A stretch of DNA of 64,000 bases from Steroidobacteraceae bacterium (GTDB taxonomy: Bacteria > Pseudomonadota > Gammaproteobacteria > Steroidobacterales > Steroidobacteraceae), in NCBI GenBank assembly GCA_041395505.1, contig JAWLAG010000001.1:806001-870000 (forward strand). The letters run 5' to 3'. The notes beneath the pieces were generated by a model, which saw nothing but the letters and a program-made list of their open reading frames with translations, did not search any database and was not told where the DNA came from. Below are positions 43,349-52,956 of this stretch, piece by piece. The translations under genes and the position numbers were made by a program. How positions within the stretch are numbered: position 1 is the stretch's first letter; each line of letters opens with the position of its first letter.

Positions 43349-43633
43349 GTGCCCTTGATCTCGCGTCGTGCACTGTTGGTCGCCCTGCCTCTGCTATGGC
43401 TCGCGGTGCTCGGTTCCGCTGCCGCCGCGATCTACAGCAAGCATCGAGCGCGTGAACTGTTCGTTGAACTGCAACGACTGAATGGCGAGCGCGATGCGCT
43501 GGAGATCGAGTGGGGCCAGTTGCAGCTCGAACAGAGCGCCTGGTCCACTCACGCCTTCGTCGAGAATGTCGCGCGCCGAAAACTCCGCATGACGATTCCG
43601 GCGCCGGCGCAGATCGAGGTGGTCAGGCCGTGA
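43349..43633 (+). CDS. ftsL: Cell division protein FtsL
   Basis: A small bitopic division protein that forms a coiled-coil with FtsB and regulates FtsWI. About 94 aa: a short cytoplasmic end, one membrane helix (about 7-28) and a heptad-rich periplasmic stretch (KHRARELFVELQRLNGERDALEIEWGQLQLEQS), then ENVARRKLRM. The start is uncertain between the GTG at 43349 and a TTG at 43355; both follow the rsmH stop. The stop overlaps the ftsI GTG. Confidence 0.92.
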   Translation: MPLISRRALLVALPLLWLAVLGSAAAAIYSKHRARELFVELQRLNGERDALEIEWGQLQLEQSAWSTHAFVENVARRKLRMTIPAPAQIEVVRP

Positions 43634-45387
43634 GCCGATCCGGCAAGCGCGCCGCCAAGCCCGTTGCGCGGGCGTACTCGTTCCGCCTGCGCGCTGTGCT
43701 TGCCTTTGCGGTACTCGTGCTTGCGGCGCTTGCCTTGAGCGCAAGGGCAGTGCAGCTGCAGGTGCGCGACAACGATTTCCTGCAACGCGAAGGCGCAGCG
43801 CGCTACTCGCGCGTCGCCAGCATCACGGCGCACCGTGGCACGATTACCGATCGCTTTGGCGAGCCGCTCGCGGTCAGCACGCCGGTCGATTCCCTCTGGG
43901 CGGATCCGCAGAAACTCGCGCTCGCGAGCGATCAGCTGCCGAGACTCAGCAAGACCTTGCACCGCGACAACACCGAGCTGACCCGTAGAGTAACCAGCAA
44001 TCTTGGTCGTGAGTTCATATATCTGGCCCGTCATTTGCAGCCGGCCGACGCGGCGCGCGTCATGCGCATGCAGATCCCCGGCATCGACGTCATGCGCGAG
44101 TATCGCCGCTACTATCCGTCCGGTGAAGTTACCGGGCATCTGCTCGGGTTCACCAACATCGACGATATCGGGCAGGAAGGCATCGAACTCGCTTTCGATC
44201 ACTGGCTGGCGGGCGAGGATGGTTCGAAGCGCGTGATCCGCGACAACGACGGACGGATCGTGCAGGATGTCGAGAGCATCGCGCCGGCGCGACCCGGACG
44301 CGACCTGGTTCTGTCTATCGATCTGCGCCTGCAATACCTCGCCTACCGCGAGCTGAAGGCTGCGATTCGCGCCGAGAAGGCCCGCGCCGGCTCGGCGGTG
44401 GTCGTCGATGTCGCCACCGGCGAAATACTCGCCATGGTCAATCAGCCGACCTACAACCCGAACGATCGCGATCAGATCAAGGCCAAGAGCTACCGCAATC
44501 GCGCGACCACCGACATCTTCGAACCGGGCTCGTCGATCAAGCCATTCGTCGCGGCCGCGGCACTGGCATCCGGCAAGTACGACGAGCGCAGCGTGATCGA
44601 TACGACGCCATTTCGGGTCGGCATCAAGATGATCGAGGACAAGCACGATCTCGGCGCCATCAACATCGCGAGCGTGTTGAGCCACAGCTCCAACGTCGGC
44701 ATCTCGCGCATTGCCCTGACGCTCGAACCCGAGCAGCTGTATCGGACGCTGGCGGGATTCGGTTTCGGGCAACTGACTTCGAGTGGCTATCCCGGCGAGT
44801 CCGCGGGCTTGCTGAGCCACTACTCCCGCTGGCGGCCGATAGGCATTGCCACCATGTCCTATGGCTATGGCCTGTCGGTGACGCCGCTGCAGCTGACGCG
44901 CGCCTACGCGACGCTCGGCAGCATGGGGATCTCGCGTCCCGTGTCATTCCTGCGCGTCGATGCGCCGGCGGCGGGGGAGCAGGTACTCGATGCGGCAACC
45001 TGCCGTTCGCTGGTGCACATGCTCGAGGCTGTGGTCAGCCCCGAGGGCACGGGCGAGCGCGCAGCGATTCCCGGCTACCGCGTGGCGGGCAAGACTGGTA
45101 CGGCATGGAAATCGAATGCTGGCGGCTATTCGACGGACCGATACATGTCGGTGTTCGGCGGACTCGCGCCTGCGTCGGCGCCGCGCCTCGCGGCCGTGAT
45201 CGTGATCGACGAGCCCGGTGCCGGCAAATACTACGGCGGTGACGTCGCGGCGCCGGTATTCGCGCGCATCGTGGGCGGCGCATTGCGGCTGATGGCCGTT
45301 GCGCCCGATGCGCCGATTGGCCAGCCGGCAATGCAGGTTGCGAATCAATCGACGACGCTGGCGGCGCGTGCGCCGGATCTGCAATGA
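43630..45387 (+). CDS. ftsI: Septal transpeptidase FtsI (PBP3)
   Basis: Cross-links peptidoglycan at the division septum. The 585 aa protein has a membrane anchor (about 19-42), the pedestal domain with RGTITDRFGEPLAVS, and the transpeptidase domain with the active Ser301 (SSIK), SxN at 353-355 and KTGT at 488-491. GTG start overlaps the ftsL stop (GTGA). The frame is open upstream to 43510 but that is ftsL. Full-length with no PASTA domains. Confidence 0.97.
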   Translation: MSRSGKRAAKPVARAYSFRLRAVLAFAVLVLAALALSARAVQLQVRDNDFLQREGAARYSRVASITAHRGTITDRFGEPLAVSTPVDSLWADPQKLALASDQLPRLSKTLHRDNTELTRRVTSNLGREFIYLARHLQPADAARVMRMQIPGIDVMREYRRYYPSGEVTGHLLGFTNIDDIGQEGIELAFDHWLAGEDGSKRVIRDNDGRIVQDVESIAPARPGRDLVLSIDLRLQYLAYRELKAAIRAEKARAGSAVVVDVATGEILAMVNQPTYNPNDRDQIKAKSYRNRATTDIFEPGSSIKPFVAAAALASGKYDERSVIDTTPFRVGIKMIEDKHDLGAINIASVLSHSSNVGISRIALTLEPEQLYRTLAGFGFGQLTSSGYPGESAGLLSHYSRWRPIGIATMSYGYGLSVTPLQLTRAYATLGSMGISRPVSFLRVDAPAAGEQVLDAATCRSLVHMLEAVVSPEGTGERAAIPGYRVAGKTGTAWKSNAGGYSTDRYMSVFGGLAPASAPRLAAVIVIDEPGAGKYYGGDVAAPVFARIVGGALRLMAVAPDAPIGQPAMQVANQSTTLAARAPDLQ

Positions 45388-46874
45388 CTGCGCCATTGCG
45401 TGACCTCACGCCGGCGCTCGCCGGCACGAGTTCGATGCAGCCCCTGCTGGTGCGGGACCTGCGGGTGAACAGCCGCGAGATCAACCTTGGCGATGCCTTC
45501 GTCGCACTTGCGGGCCGGCATCACCACGGCATCGAGTTTGCGGAGGCTGCGATCGAGGCGGGCGCGCGGGCCATCGTCTACGAGCCGGTCACCGGCATGC
45601 GCCTGCCTGCACTTCGGGGCGAGGTGGCGATGGTGGCGGTGCCCGATCTCGCGCGACGCCTCGGTGAGATTGCCGACCGCTTCTATGGCATGCCGTCGAA
45701 GACCATGACCATCGCGGCCGTCACCGGTACCAATGGCAAGACGACCTGTGCCTGGCTGCTCGCCCAGGCGCTATCACGCGCAGGCATGCGCTCTGCCTAT
45801 AGCGGCACCCTGGGCGTCGGGCCGGTCGATTCGCTTCGCGCCACGCGTTTCACCACGGCCGATGCGGCTACCGTGCAACGGCAACTGGCCGAACTGCGCG
45901 CCGAGGATACGCAATGCGTTGCCATGGAAGTCTCCTCGCATGCGCTCGACCAGCATCGTGTCGCGGGCGTTCGATTCGCGATAGCGGCGTTCACGAACCT
46001 GAGCCACGATCATCTCGACTACCACGGCGAGATGACGAGTTATTTCGAAGCCAAGGAGCGGTTGTTTCGATGGCCGACGCTGCGCGCCGCGGTGGTCAAC
46101 GTCGACGATGCCCATGGCGCGCGGCTCGCTGCCGGGCGCGCTGCCGATCTCGCGCTCATATGCACAAGCCGGCTAGGCGTCGACGCGCCGCGCGGCGCGC
46201 GCGAGTTGCGCGGCACCGCGCTGCAATTGACGCCGAACGGTATCGCGCTCGAAATCGGCGGCAGTTTTGGCGCTGCGCACCTGCGCTCGAGCTTGCTCGG
46301 CGAATTCAATGCCGACAACCTGTTGACCGTACTCGGTGTCCTAATCGCCCTCGATGTGCCGCTTGCACGAGCGGTCGAATACCTGGCTGAGGTGACGCCG
46401 CCGCCCGGTCGCATGCAACTGCTGCGCAGCGCCGGTCGCGCGCTGGCGGTCGTCGACTACGCGCACACCCCCGACGCGCTCGCCAAGGCGCTCGACGCCG
46501 CGCGCGCGCATTGCAGCGGACGCCTGTGGGTGGTGTTCGGCTGCGGCGGCGATCGCGACCGCGCCAAGCGCGGGCCCATGGGCGCGGCCGCCGCGCGGCT
46601 GGCCGATGCCGTCATCCTGACGGACGATAATCCCAGGAGCGAGTCGCCGCAGGCGATAGTCGCGGACATCGCCGCGGCAGTCCCGGCCGAGAGGCTCTAT
46701 CGCATCGAGCACGATCGCGCCACAGCCATACGCCTCGCATTGAACGCCGCCGCCGACAACGATGTGGTCGTGGTCGCCGGCAAGGGCCACGAGGACTACC
46801 AGATCTATGGCGCAGAGCGCCGGCCGTTCAGTGATCAGGGCGTTATCGAACGCTGCTTCGCGGAGGCGGCATGA
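45384..46874 (+). CDS. murE: UDP-MurNAc-tripeptide synthetase MurE (meso-DAP adding)
   Basis: Adds the third stem residue to UDP-MurNAc-L-Ala-D-Glu. The 496 aa protein has the ATP loop GTNGKTT at 115-121, the carbamylated Lys224 in YFEAKERLF and the DNPR motif at 415-418, which selects meso-diaminopimelate. It overlaps ftsI (ATGA) and murF (ATGA). DAP-type peptidoglycan fits a Gram-negative host. Confidence 0.97.
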   Translation: MTAPLRDLTPALAGTSSMQPLLVRDLRVNSREINLGDAFVALAGRHHHGIEFAEAAIEAGARAIVYEPVTGMRLPALRGEVAMVAVPDLARRLGEIADRFYGMPSKTMTIAAVTGTNGKTTCAWLLAQALSRAGMRSAYSGTLGVGPVDSLRATRFTTADAATVQRQLAELRAEDTQCVAMEVSSHALDQHRVAGVRFAIAAFTNLSHDHLDYHGEMTSYFEAKERLFRWPTLRAAVVNVDDAHGARLAAGRAADLALICTSRLGVDAPRGARELRGTALQLTPNGIALEIGGSFGAAHLRSSLLGEFNADNLLTVLGVLIALDVPLARAVEYLAEVTPPPGRMQLLRSAGRALAVVDYAHTPDALAKALDAARAHCSGRLWVVFGCGGDRDRAKRGPMGAAAARLADAVILTDDNPRSESPQAIVADIAAAVPAERLYRIEHDRATAIRLALNAAADNDVVVVAGKGHEDYQIYGAERRPFSDQGVIERCFAEAA

Positions 46875-48241
46875 AGCGCAGCCTCGCCAGGCTTGCCGAT
46901 GCGATGGGCGGCGAGCTGCATGGTGCGGACTGCGCGTTCGCGGCAGTCACTACGGATACCCGTGCGCTTGCTGCCGGAGATGTGTTCGTCGCCCTGCGCG
47001 GTCCGCATTTCGACGGCCACGATTTCATCTCGCAGGCGATGGCCGCGCAGTGTGCGGCCGTGGTGATCGCGCGCCCGAGCGAGGCGTCGGTGGCGCAGAT
47101 CCGGGTTGCCGACACGCTGCAGGCGCTGACGCGCGCGGCGGCCTGTTGGCGCAGCGATTTTCATGGGCAGGTGCTCGGCGTCGCCGGTGCCAATGGCAAG
47201 ACCACCGTCAAGGAAATGCTTGCGGCAATTCTGGCCAAGGTGGGCACGACGCTGGCGACTCGTGGCAACCTGAACAACCACATTGGCGTGCCGCTTACAC
47301 TGCTTGGCATGACGCCGCAGCATCGCTACGCGGTGGTGGAAATCGGCAGCAACCATCCGGGTGAAGTGGCTGCTTTGTGCGCCATTGCGCGGCCGCAGAT
47401 CGGCCTCATCACCAACGCCGGTGAAGAGCATCTCGAGGGTTTCGGCAGCCTCGAGGGCGCGGCGCGGGCCGAAGGCGAGATGGTCGCGACGCTGCCGGCA
47501 GATGGCACCGCGGTGCTCAATGCCGACGATGCGTTCTACGCGATGTGGGTCGGAATGACCGCCGCGCGCGTCGTCAGCTTCGGCCTTTGCGCGCAGGCGC
47601 AGTTTCGCGCCAGCGATATCCGCTATGCGATCGATGCGGCTGGCTTCGACACCCGATTTCGGCTGCGCACGCCGGCGGGCGATGCCGAGGTGCAGCTGCG
47701 ACTTGCCGGCGAGCACAACGTGCGAAATGCGCTCGCCGCGGCCGCGGCGGCCAGCGTCGCCGGCGTCGATCCCGAATGCATCGTTGCCGGTCTCGCTGCC
47801 ATGCGCCCGGTCAGCGGGCGCCTCAATGCCCTGGTGCGACCCGCAGGGGGTTACCTGATCGACGATTCCTACAACGCCAACCCGAGTTCGGTACGCGCCG
47901 CCATCGACGTGCTCGCGCAACTGCCCGGCCGCCATTGGCTGGCATTCGGCGAAATGGGCGAACTCGGCGCCTTTGCGGCCGACGCACACGTCGAGATGGG
48001 CGAATACGCGCGCGGCCACGGCATCGAGCGACTGTTCGCAGTGGGCGAGCATGCGCGCCGGACGGTGGCGGCATTCGGTGCAGGTGCCGAGTGGTTCGGC
48101 GATACGTCATCGCTTTGCGATGCAGTCGCCGCCGAGCTGCGGGGAGATGTCACGGTGCTGGTCAAGGGATCGCGATCCAATCGGCTCGAACGCGTCGTGG
48201 CTGCGCTGCGTGAGCCTTCACTACAGGCACGGGCGGGCTGA
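46871..48241 (+). CDS. murF: UDP-MurNAc-tripeptide:D-Ala-D-Ala ligase MurF
   Basis: Adds the D-Ala-D-Ala dipeptide, finishing the cytoplasmic precursor. The 456 aa protein has the N-terminal MurF domain (DTRALAAGDVFVALRG), the ATP loop GANGKTTVKE, EIGSNHPGEVA, the AGEEHLEGFGS segment and the C-terminal DDSYNANPSSVRAAID. Overlaps murE by four bases and ends 5 bases before mraY. Confidence 0.97.
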   Translation: MKRSLARLADAMGGELHGADCAFAAVTTDTRALAAGDVFVALRGPHFDGHDFISQAMAAQCAAVVIARPSEASVAQIRVADTLQALTRAAACWRSDFHGQVLGVAGANGKTTVKEMLAAILAKVGTTLATRGNLNNHIGVPLTLLGMTPQHRYAVVEIGSNHPGEVAALCAIARPQIGLITNAGEEHLEGFGSLEGAARAEGEMVATLPADGTAVLNADDAFYAMWVGMTAARVVSFGLCAQAQFRASDIRYAIDAAGFDTRFRLRTPAGDAEVQLRLAGEHNVRNALAAAAAASVAGVDPECIVAGLAAMRPVSGRLNALVRPAGGYLIDDSYNANPSSVRAAIDVLAQLPGRHWLAFGEMGELGAFAADAHVEMGEYARGHGIERLFAVGEHARRTVAAFGAGAEWFGDTSSLCDAVAAELRGDVTVLVKGSRSNRLERVVAALREPSLQARAG

Positions 48242-48246
48242 ATCCC

Positions 48247-49332
48247 ATGTTGTACTGGCTTGCCAAACAGCTCACGCCCGATCTGACATTCCTCAACGTT
48301 TTCTCGTACCTGACCTTTCGCGCCATCCTGTCGGCGGCATCGGCGTTGCTCATTGCGCTGCTCGTCGGTCCGGGCATGATCCGCCGACTCTCGCGCTATC
48401 AGATTGGCCAGGTCGTGCGTGACGATGGACCACAGACGCATCTGCCAAAAGCGGGCACGCCGACCATGGGCGGGCTGCTGATCATCGTGGCCATCGGTGT
48501 CGCAACGCTGTTGTGGGCCGACCTGCACAACCGCTTCGTGTGGATCGTGCTCGGCGTGACCTTCGCCTTCGGTCTGATCGGCTTCTATGACGATTATCTG
48601 AAGTTGATCGTCAAATCACCGCGCGGCCTCGTCGCGCGCTGGAAATATTTCTGGCAGTCGGTCGCCGGGCTCGGCGCGGCAACGGTTCTCTATTTTACCG
48701 CCGCCACCGCGGCCGAGACCACACTCTACCTGCCGCTCGTGAAATCCTTCGCGCTGCCGTTGTCAGCCGGCGCATTCATCGTCCTCAGCTATCTCATGAT
48801 CGTCGGCATGAGCAATGCGGTCAATCTCACCGACGGGCTCGACGGCCTCGCGGTGATGCCGGCCGCCATGGTGGCTGCAGCGCTCGGCGTCTTCGCGTAT
48901 GCAAGCGGCAACGCGGTCTTCGCCGAATACCTGTCGATCCCGCCCGTGCCGAATGCCGGCGAATTGCTGATCTTCTGCGCCGCGCTGGTTGGCGCAGGCC
49001 TCGGTTTTCTGTGGTTCAACAGCTACCCGGCGCAGGTTTTCATGGGCGACATCGGAGCGCTTGCACTCGGCGCGGCGCTTGGCGTGATCGCAGTCATCGT
49101 CCGCCAGGAACTGGTGCTGCTCGTCATGGGCGGTGTGTTCGTGCTCGAGACGGCGTCGGTAATCATCCAGGTGGCCTCGTTCAAGATGACCGGCAAGCGC
49201 GTCTTCCGCATGGCGCCGATTCATCATCATTTCGAATTGAAAGGCTGGGCCGAACCCAAGGTGATCGTGCGTTTCTGGATCATCTCGCTGTTGCTCGTGC
49301 TCGCCGGCCTCGCGACGCTGAAACTGCGATGA
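48247..49332 (+). CDS. mraY: Phospho-N-acetylmuramoyl-pentapeptide transferase MraY
   Basis: Integral membrane enzyme that moves phospho-MurNAc-pentapeptide onto undecaprenyl phosphate to make lipid I. The 361 aa protein has about ten helices and the signatures KAGTPTMGGLLI, GFYDDYLKLIVKSPRGL, the catalytic NLTDGLDGLAVMP (paired Asp) and MAPIHHHFELKGW. Position between murF and murD is canonical. Confidence 0.97.
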   Translation: MLYWLAKQLTPDLTFLNVFSYLTFRAILSAASALLIALLVGPGMIRRLSRYQIGQVVRDDGPQTHLPKAGTPTMGGLLIIVAIGVATLLWADLHNRFVWIVLGVTFAFGLIGFYDDYLKLIVKSPRGLVARWKYFWQSVAGLGAATVLYFTAATAAETTLYLPLVKSFALPLSAGAFIVLSYLMIVGMSNAVNLTDGLDGLAVMPAAMVAAALGVFAYASGNAVFAEYLSIPPVPNAGELLIFCAALVGAGLGFLWFNSYPAQVFMGDIGALALGAALGVIAVIVRQELVLLVMGGVFVLETASVIIQVASFKMTGKRVFRMAPIHHHFELKGWAEPKVIVRFWIISLLLVLAGLATLKLR

Positions 49333-50669
49333 AACCGACGACGCATCAAGAGCGCGCGATCGTGGTTGGCCTCGGCGACTCGGGGTTGTCGGTGCTGCGC
49401 TACCTCGATCGCCGGGATTGGCGGCTCCTTGGTATCGATACCCGCACGCAACCGCCGGCGCGAGCGCAGATCGAAGCGCAATTGCCGCGGGTGCAGCTCG
49501 ATTGCGGTCGGCTCGACCCTGCACGGCTCGAGCCGGGCGACCTGGTCGTGGTGGCGCCGGGCCTGCGGCGCGATGGACCGTTCTTTGCGCGCGCGCGCGA
49601 ACTGCAACTGGAAATCATCGGCGATATCGAATTGTTCGCCCGCGACGTCGCTGCGCCCGTCATTGCCGTCACGGGAACGAATGGCAAGAGCACGGTCACG
49701 TCTCTCACCGGAGCGATGGCTCGGCGCGCGGGACGACGTTGCCGGGCGGGCGGCAATCTGGGCCCGCCTGCACTCGAGCTGCTCGACGACGGTCCCCAGG
49801 AGCTGTTCGTCCTCGAATTGTCGAGCTATCAGCTCGAGACGACGGACTCACTGCGCCCCATCGCGGCGACCGTGCTCAACATCAGCCCGGATCATCTCGA
49901 TCGTTACGCTACTCTTGCCGACTATGCGGCGGCCAAGGCGACGATCTACCGCCATGCCGAAGCCGCCGTGATCAATCTTGATGATCCGCTCTCGCGTGAG
50001 CTCGCACCTGATCACTGCCGCACGCTCGGCTTTTCGATAGCCGGGGCGCGCGATGCGCTCTACACCCTCGAGCAGTTGCCCGAAGGCAACTGGCTGTGCC
50101 GCGACCAGGAGCGCCTGATCGGTGCCGATGAGCTCCGGATCCGTGGCCTGCACAATGCCGCCAATGCGCTCGCCGCCCTCGCGCTCGGCGAAGCCGCCGG
50201 CCTGCCGATCACCGCCATGGTGGAGGAGTTGCGCCACTTTGCGGGCCTCGCGCATCGCGCGGAGTTCGTGGCAACGCTCGACGGCGTCGCCTACATCAAC
50301 GATTCGAAAGGAACGAATGTCGGCGCCACGATTGCGGCCATTGCGGGTTTGCCGGGCCGCCTGGTGCTGATCGCCGGTGGCGACGGCAAAGGCCAGGACT
50401 TCGCACCACTTGCCGCCGCGGCACGTGGCCGGTTGCGCCATGCCTTGCTGATCGGCCGCGATGCGCGCGCGATCGCAAATGTCCTCGCCGGTATCTGCCC
50501 GGTGCAGTTCTGTGCATCGCTCGAGGATGCGGTGCACGCGTCGCGCCGTCTCGCCGAGCGCGGCGACACGGTGCTGCTCTCGCCGGCGTGCGCAAGCTTC
50601 GACATGTTCCGCAACTACGCCGACCGCGGTCAGCGTTTTCGCGATGCCGTAATGGAGCTGGCCGCATGA
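49329..50669 (+). CDS. murD: UDP-MurNAc-L-Ala:D-Glu ligase MurD
   Basis: Adds D-glutamate to UDP-MurNAc-L-alanine. The 446 aa protein has the nucleotide fold VVGLGDSGLS at 12-21, the ATP loop GTNGKST at 116-122, LELSSYQLE, LNISPDHLDRY and NDSKGTNVGAT, and the C-terminal LLSPACASFDMFRNYADRG. ATG at 49329 overlaps the mraY stop; the stop overlaps ftsW. Confidence 0.97.
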   Translation: MKPTTHQERAIVVGLGDSGLSVLRYLDRRDWRLLGIDTRTQPPARAQIEAQLPRVQLDCGRLDPARLEPGDLVVVAPGLRRDGPFFARARELQLEIIGDIELFARDVAAPVIAVTGTNGKSTVTSLTGAMARRAGRRCRAGGNLGPPALELLDDGPQELFVLELSSYQLETTDSLRPIAATVLNISPDHLDRYATLADYAAAKATIYRHAEAAVINLDDPLSRELAPDHCRTLGFSIAGARDALYTLEQLPEGNWLCRDQERLIGADELRIRGLHNAANALAALALGEAAGLPITAMVEELRHFAGLAHRAEFVATLDGVAYINDSKGTNVGATIAAIAGLPGRLVLIAGGDGKGQDFAPLAAAARGRLRHALLIGRDARAIANVLAGICPVQFCASLEDAVHASRRLAERGDTVLLSPACASFDMFRNYADRGQRFRDAVMELAA

Positions 50670-51862
50670 TCCGCTCCCAGGGGCAGCGACAGGCGCGCAG
50701 CCGGGTGCTGCACATTGACTCGGTGACCGTGCTGCTCGTGAGTGCCATCGTGCTGCTCGGCCTCGTGATGGTCACGTCGGCTTCGATCTCGATCGCCGCC
50801 AAGCAGGAAGGCGCGCCATTCATTTATCTGGAGCGCCAGTTGTTGTTGACGCTTGCCGGCATTGCCGTGGCGGGCCTGATGTTGATGTTGCCGACCCGCC
50901 TCTACGAAGAATACGCCGTTGCCCTGCTGCTGTTCGCCGGCCTCCTGCTGCTTGCCGTGCTGCTGCCCGGCATCGGACACACAGTCAACGGCAGCAGCCG
51001 CTGGCTGCGACTGGCAGGCTTCAATTTCCAGCCCTCCGAGCTCGCGCGTGTACTGGTGCTCCTGTTCATTGCGCGCTACGCCGTGCGTCGCGAAGGTGAG
51101 CTGCAGTCGAGTTTCTCTGGATTCTTCCGCGCCGTCGGACTGCTGGGCGTCTTTGCCTTGCTCCTGCTCGCCGAGCCCGATTTCGGCGCAGCCGTCGTGC
51201 TCTGTGCCACGGGTTGCGCGCTTCTGTTCCTTGCCGGTGCGCGCTGGCGGGACCTTGGCGTGATAGTGCTCATCGTTGTCGCGGCGCTCGTCGCGCTCGC
51301 CCTGTCTGCCGATTACCGGGTGCGCCGGCTCACGGCCTTCCTCGATCCCTGGGCCGATCCGTTCAACAGCGGCTTCCAGCTGACGCAATCACTGATCGCC
51401 ATCGGACGTGGCGAATGGTTTGGTGTCGGCCTCGGCGAGAGCATACAAAAGCTGTTCTACCTGCCCGAGGCGCACACCGACTTCCTGTTCGCCGTGCTTG
51501 CCGAAGAACTCGGGCTAGCCGGCGTATTGCTGACCATTGGTCTGTTCCTAGCGCTCGCCTGGCGCGCGTTGCAGATCTCGACTCAGGCCAACGAAGCCGG
51601 TCTCAAGTTTCAAAGCTATGTGGCGGCAGGATTCGGCATCTGGCTCGGCTTGCAGGCCTTCGTCAACATTGGCGTCAACATGGGCGCCCTGCCAACCAAG
51701 GGCCTGACGCTGCCCTTGATGAGTTACGGGCGTTCGAGCCTGATCGTCGCCTTCCTCTGGGTCGGATTGCTGTTACGCGTGCATCACGAAGTGATGAGCG
51801 AAGCGCGCGGATCGGCGAGCGCGCGTCGCGGCGACCTTCGCACCGAGGCGGCTACGGCATGA
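50666..51862 (+). CDS. ftsW: Septal peptidoglycan polymerase FtsW
   Basis: SEDS-family glycosyltransferase that polymerises septal glycan with FtsI. The 398 aa protein has about ten helices, NGSSRWLRLAGFNFQPSELA with the catalytic region, the conserved Asp in EPDFGAAV, the LTQSLIAIGRGEWFGVGLGES loop and the terminal PTKGLTLPLMSYGRSSL. ATG overlaps the murD stop by four bases; the upstream open frame is murD. Confidence 0.97.
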   Translation: MIRSQGQRQARSRVLHIDSVTVLLVSAIVLLGLVMVTSASISIAAKQEGAPFIYLERQLLLTLAGIAVAGLMLMLPTRLYEEYAVALLLFAGLLLLAVLLPGIGHTVNGSSRWLRLAGFNFQPSELARVLVLLFIARYAVRREGELQSSFSGFFRAVGLLGVFALLLLAEPDFGAAVVLCATGCALLFLAGARWRDLGVIVLIVVAALVALALSADYRVRRLTAFLDPWADPFNSGFQLTQSLIAIGRGEWFGVGLGESIQKLFYLPEAHTDFLFAVLAEELGLAGVLLTIGLFLALAWRALQISTQANEAGLKFQSYVAAGFGIWLGLQAFVNIGVNMGALPTKGLTLPLMSYGRSSLIVAFLWVGLLLRVHHEVMSEARGSASARRGDLRTEAATA

Positions 51863-52956
51863 GCGGCGCCAAGGTACTGATCATGGCGGGCGGAACGGGC
51901 GGACATGTGTTCCCTGCGTTGGCCTTGGCGCGCTCCCTGCGTGCCGCCGGCGTCAGCGTTGCCTGGCTCGGCACGGCGCGCGGCATGGAGGCGCGCGTGG
52001 TGCCCGCGGAGAAAATTCCGCTCGCGACCATTTCGGTCGTGGGCTTGCGCGGCAAGGGCTTCGCTACCCTGGCGCTCGCGCCGTTGCGCCTGGTGCGCGC
52101 GTTGTGGCAGGCGATCGCGGTCATTCGCCGCGTCGATCCGGTGCTCGTCGTCGGTCTCGGTGGCTTCGCCAGTGGTCCCGGCGGTGTCGCGGCGCGGCTG
52201 TTGCGCCGTCCGCTCTTCATCCATGAGCAGAATGCCATCGCGGGATTCACCAATCGCGTTCTGGCACACCTGGCCAGCCGCGTATTCGAGGCTTTCGCGG
52301 GCAGTTTCGCGACGGCCCGTCGTGCCGAAACCATAGGCAATCCGCTGCGCGAGGAATTCTTCCGGCAGGACCCACCGTCGCGGCGGCGGCAGCGCGATCC
52401 CGGGAGCCTGCGCCTGCTGGTGGTCGGCGGCAGCCAGGGTGCGGCACGCCTCAATGCCATCGTGCCACTCGCCGTGGCCCAGTTGCAGCACAAGACGCAT
52501 CTGTCGGTGCGCCATCAGACCGGTGACCGCTGGATCGAACAAGCGCGCAACAGCTATGCCAAGGCCGGCGTCGAGGCTGAATTGCTGCCGTTCATTGGCG
52601 ACATGGCCGAAAGCTATGCCTGGGCGGATCTCGTGATCTGCCGCGCAGGCGCATTGACCATCTCGGAGATCGCCGCTGTCGGCGTGGCGGCCATCCTGGT
52701 GCCCTTTCCGCAGGCGACGGATGATCACCAAAGCCATAATGCGCGCACGCTGGTGCGCTGTGGCGCAGCCGTGCTGATTTCCGATCGCGAATTGAACCCG
52801 GAACGACTGGCGCGCGAGATCGACCGGCTTGCCGCGGATCGCCCGGGCCTCGCACGGATGGCAGAGCAGGCGGGGACGCTTGCCTGCCCGGAGGCGACGC
52901 AGCGTCTGCGTGACGCCTGTCTGGGCGCCATCGCTGCGGCTGGAGCGGGCGCATGA
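51859..52956 (+). CDS. murG: Lipid II synthase MurG
   Basis: Peripheral membrane glycosyltransferase that adds GlcNAc to lipid I. The 365 aa protein has the G-loops MAGGTGGHVFPALALA and GGFASGPGG, the HEQNAIAGFTNR acceptor segment, GGSQGAARLN and the UDP-GlcNAc site CRAGALTISEIAAVG with FPQATDDHQSHNA. Overlaps ftsW and murC by four bases each. Confidence 0.97.
   Translation: MSGAKVLIMAGGTGGHVFPALALARSLRAAGVSVAWLGTARGMEARVVPAEKIPLATISVVGLRGKGFATLALAPLRLVRALWQAIAVIRRVDPVLVVGLGGFASGPGGVAARLLRRPLFIHEQNAIAGFTNRVLAHLASRVFEAFAGSFATARRAETIGNPLREEFFRQDPPSRRRQRDPGSLRLLVVGGSQGAARLNAIVPLAVAQLQHKTHLSVRHQTGDRWIEQARNSYAKAGVEAELLPFIGDMAESYAWADLVICRAGALTISEIAAVGVAAILVPFPQATDDHQSHNARTLVRCGAAVLISDRELNPERLAREIDRLAADRPGLARMAEQAGTLACPEATQRLRDACLGAIAAAGAGA

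Noticed and set aside
43549..44820. 423-codon minus-strand frame opposite ftsI
   Set aside because: Antisense to a conserved transpeptidase; no family pattern or ribosome site.
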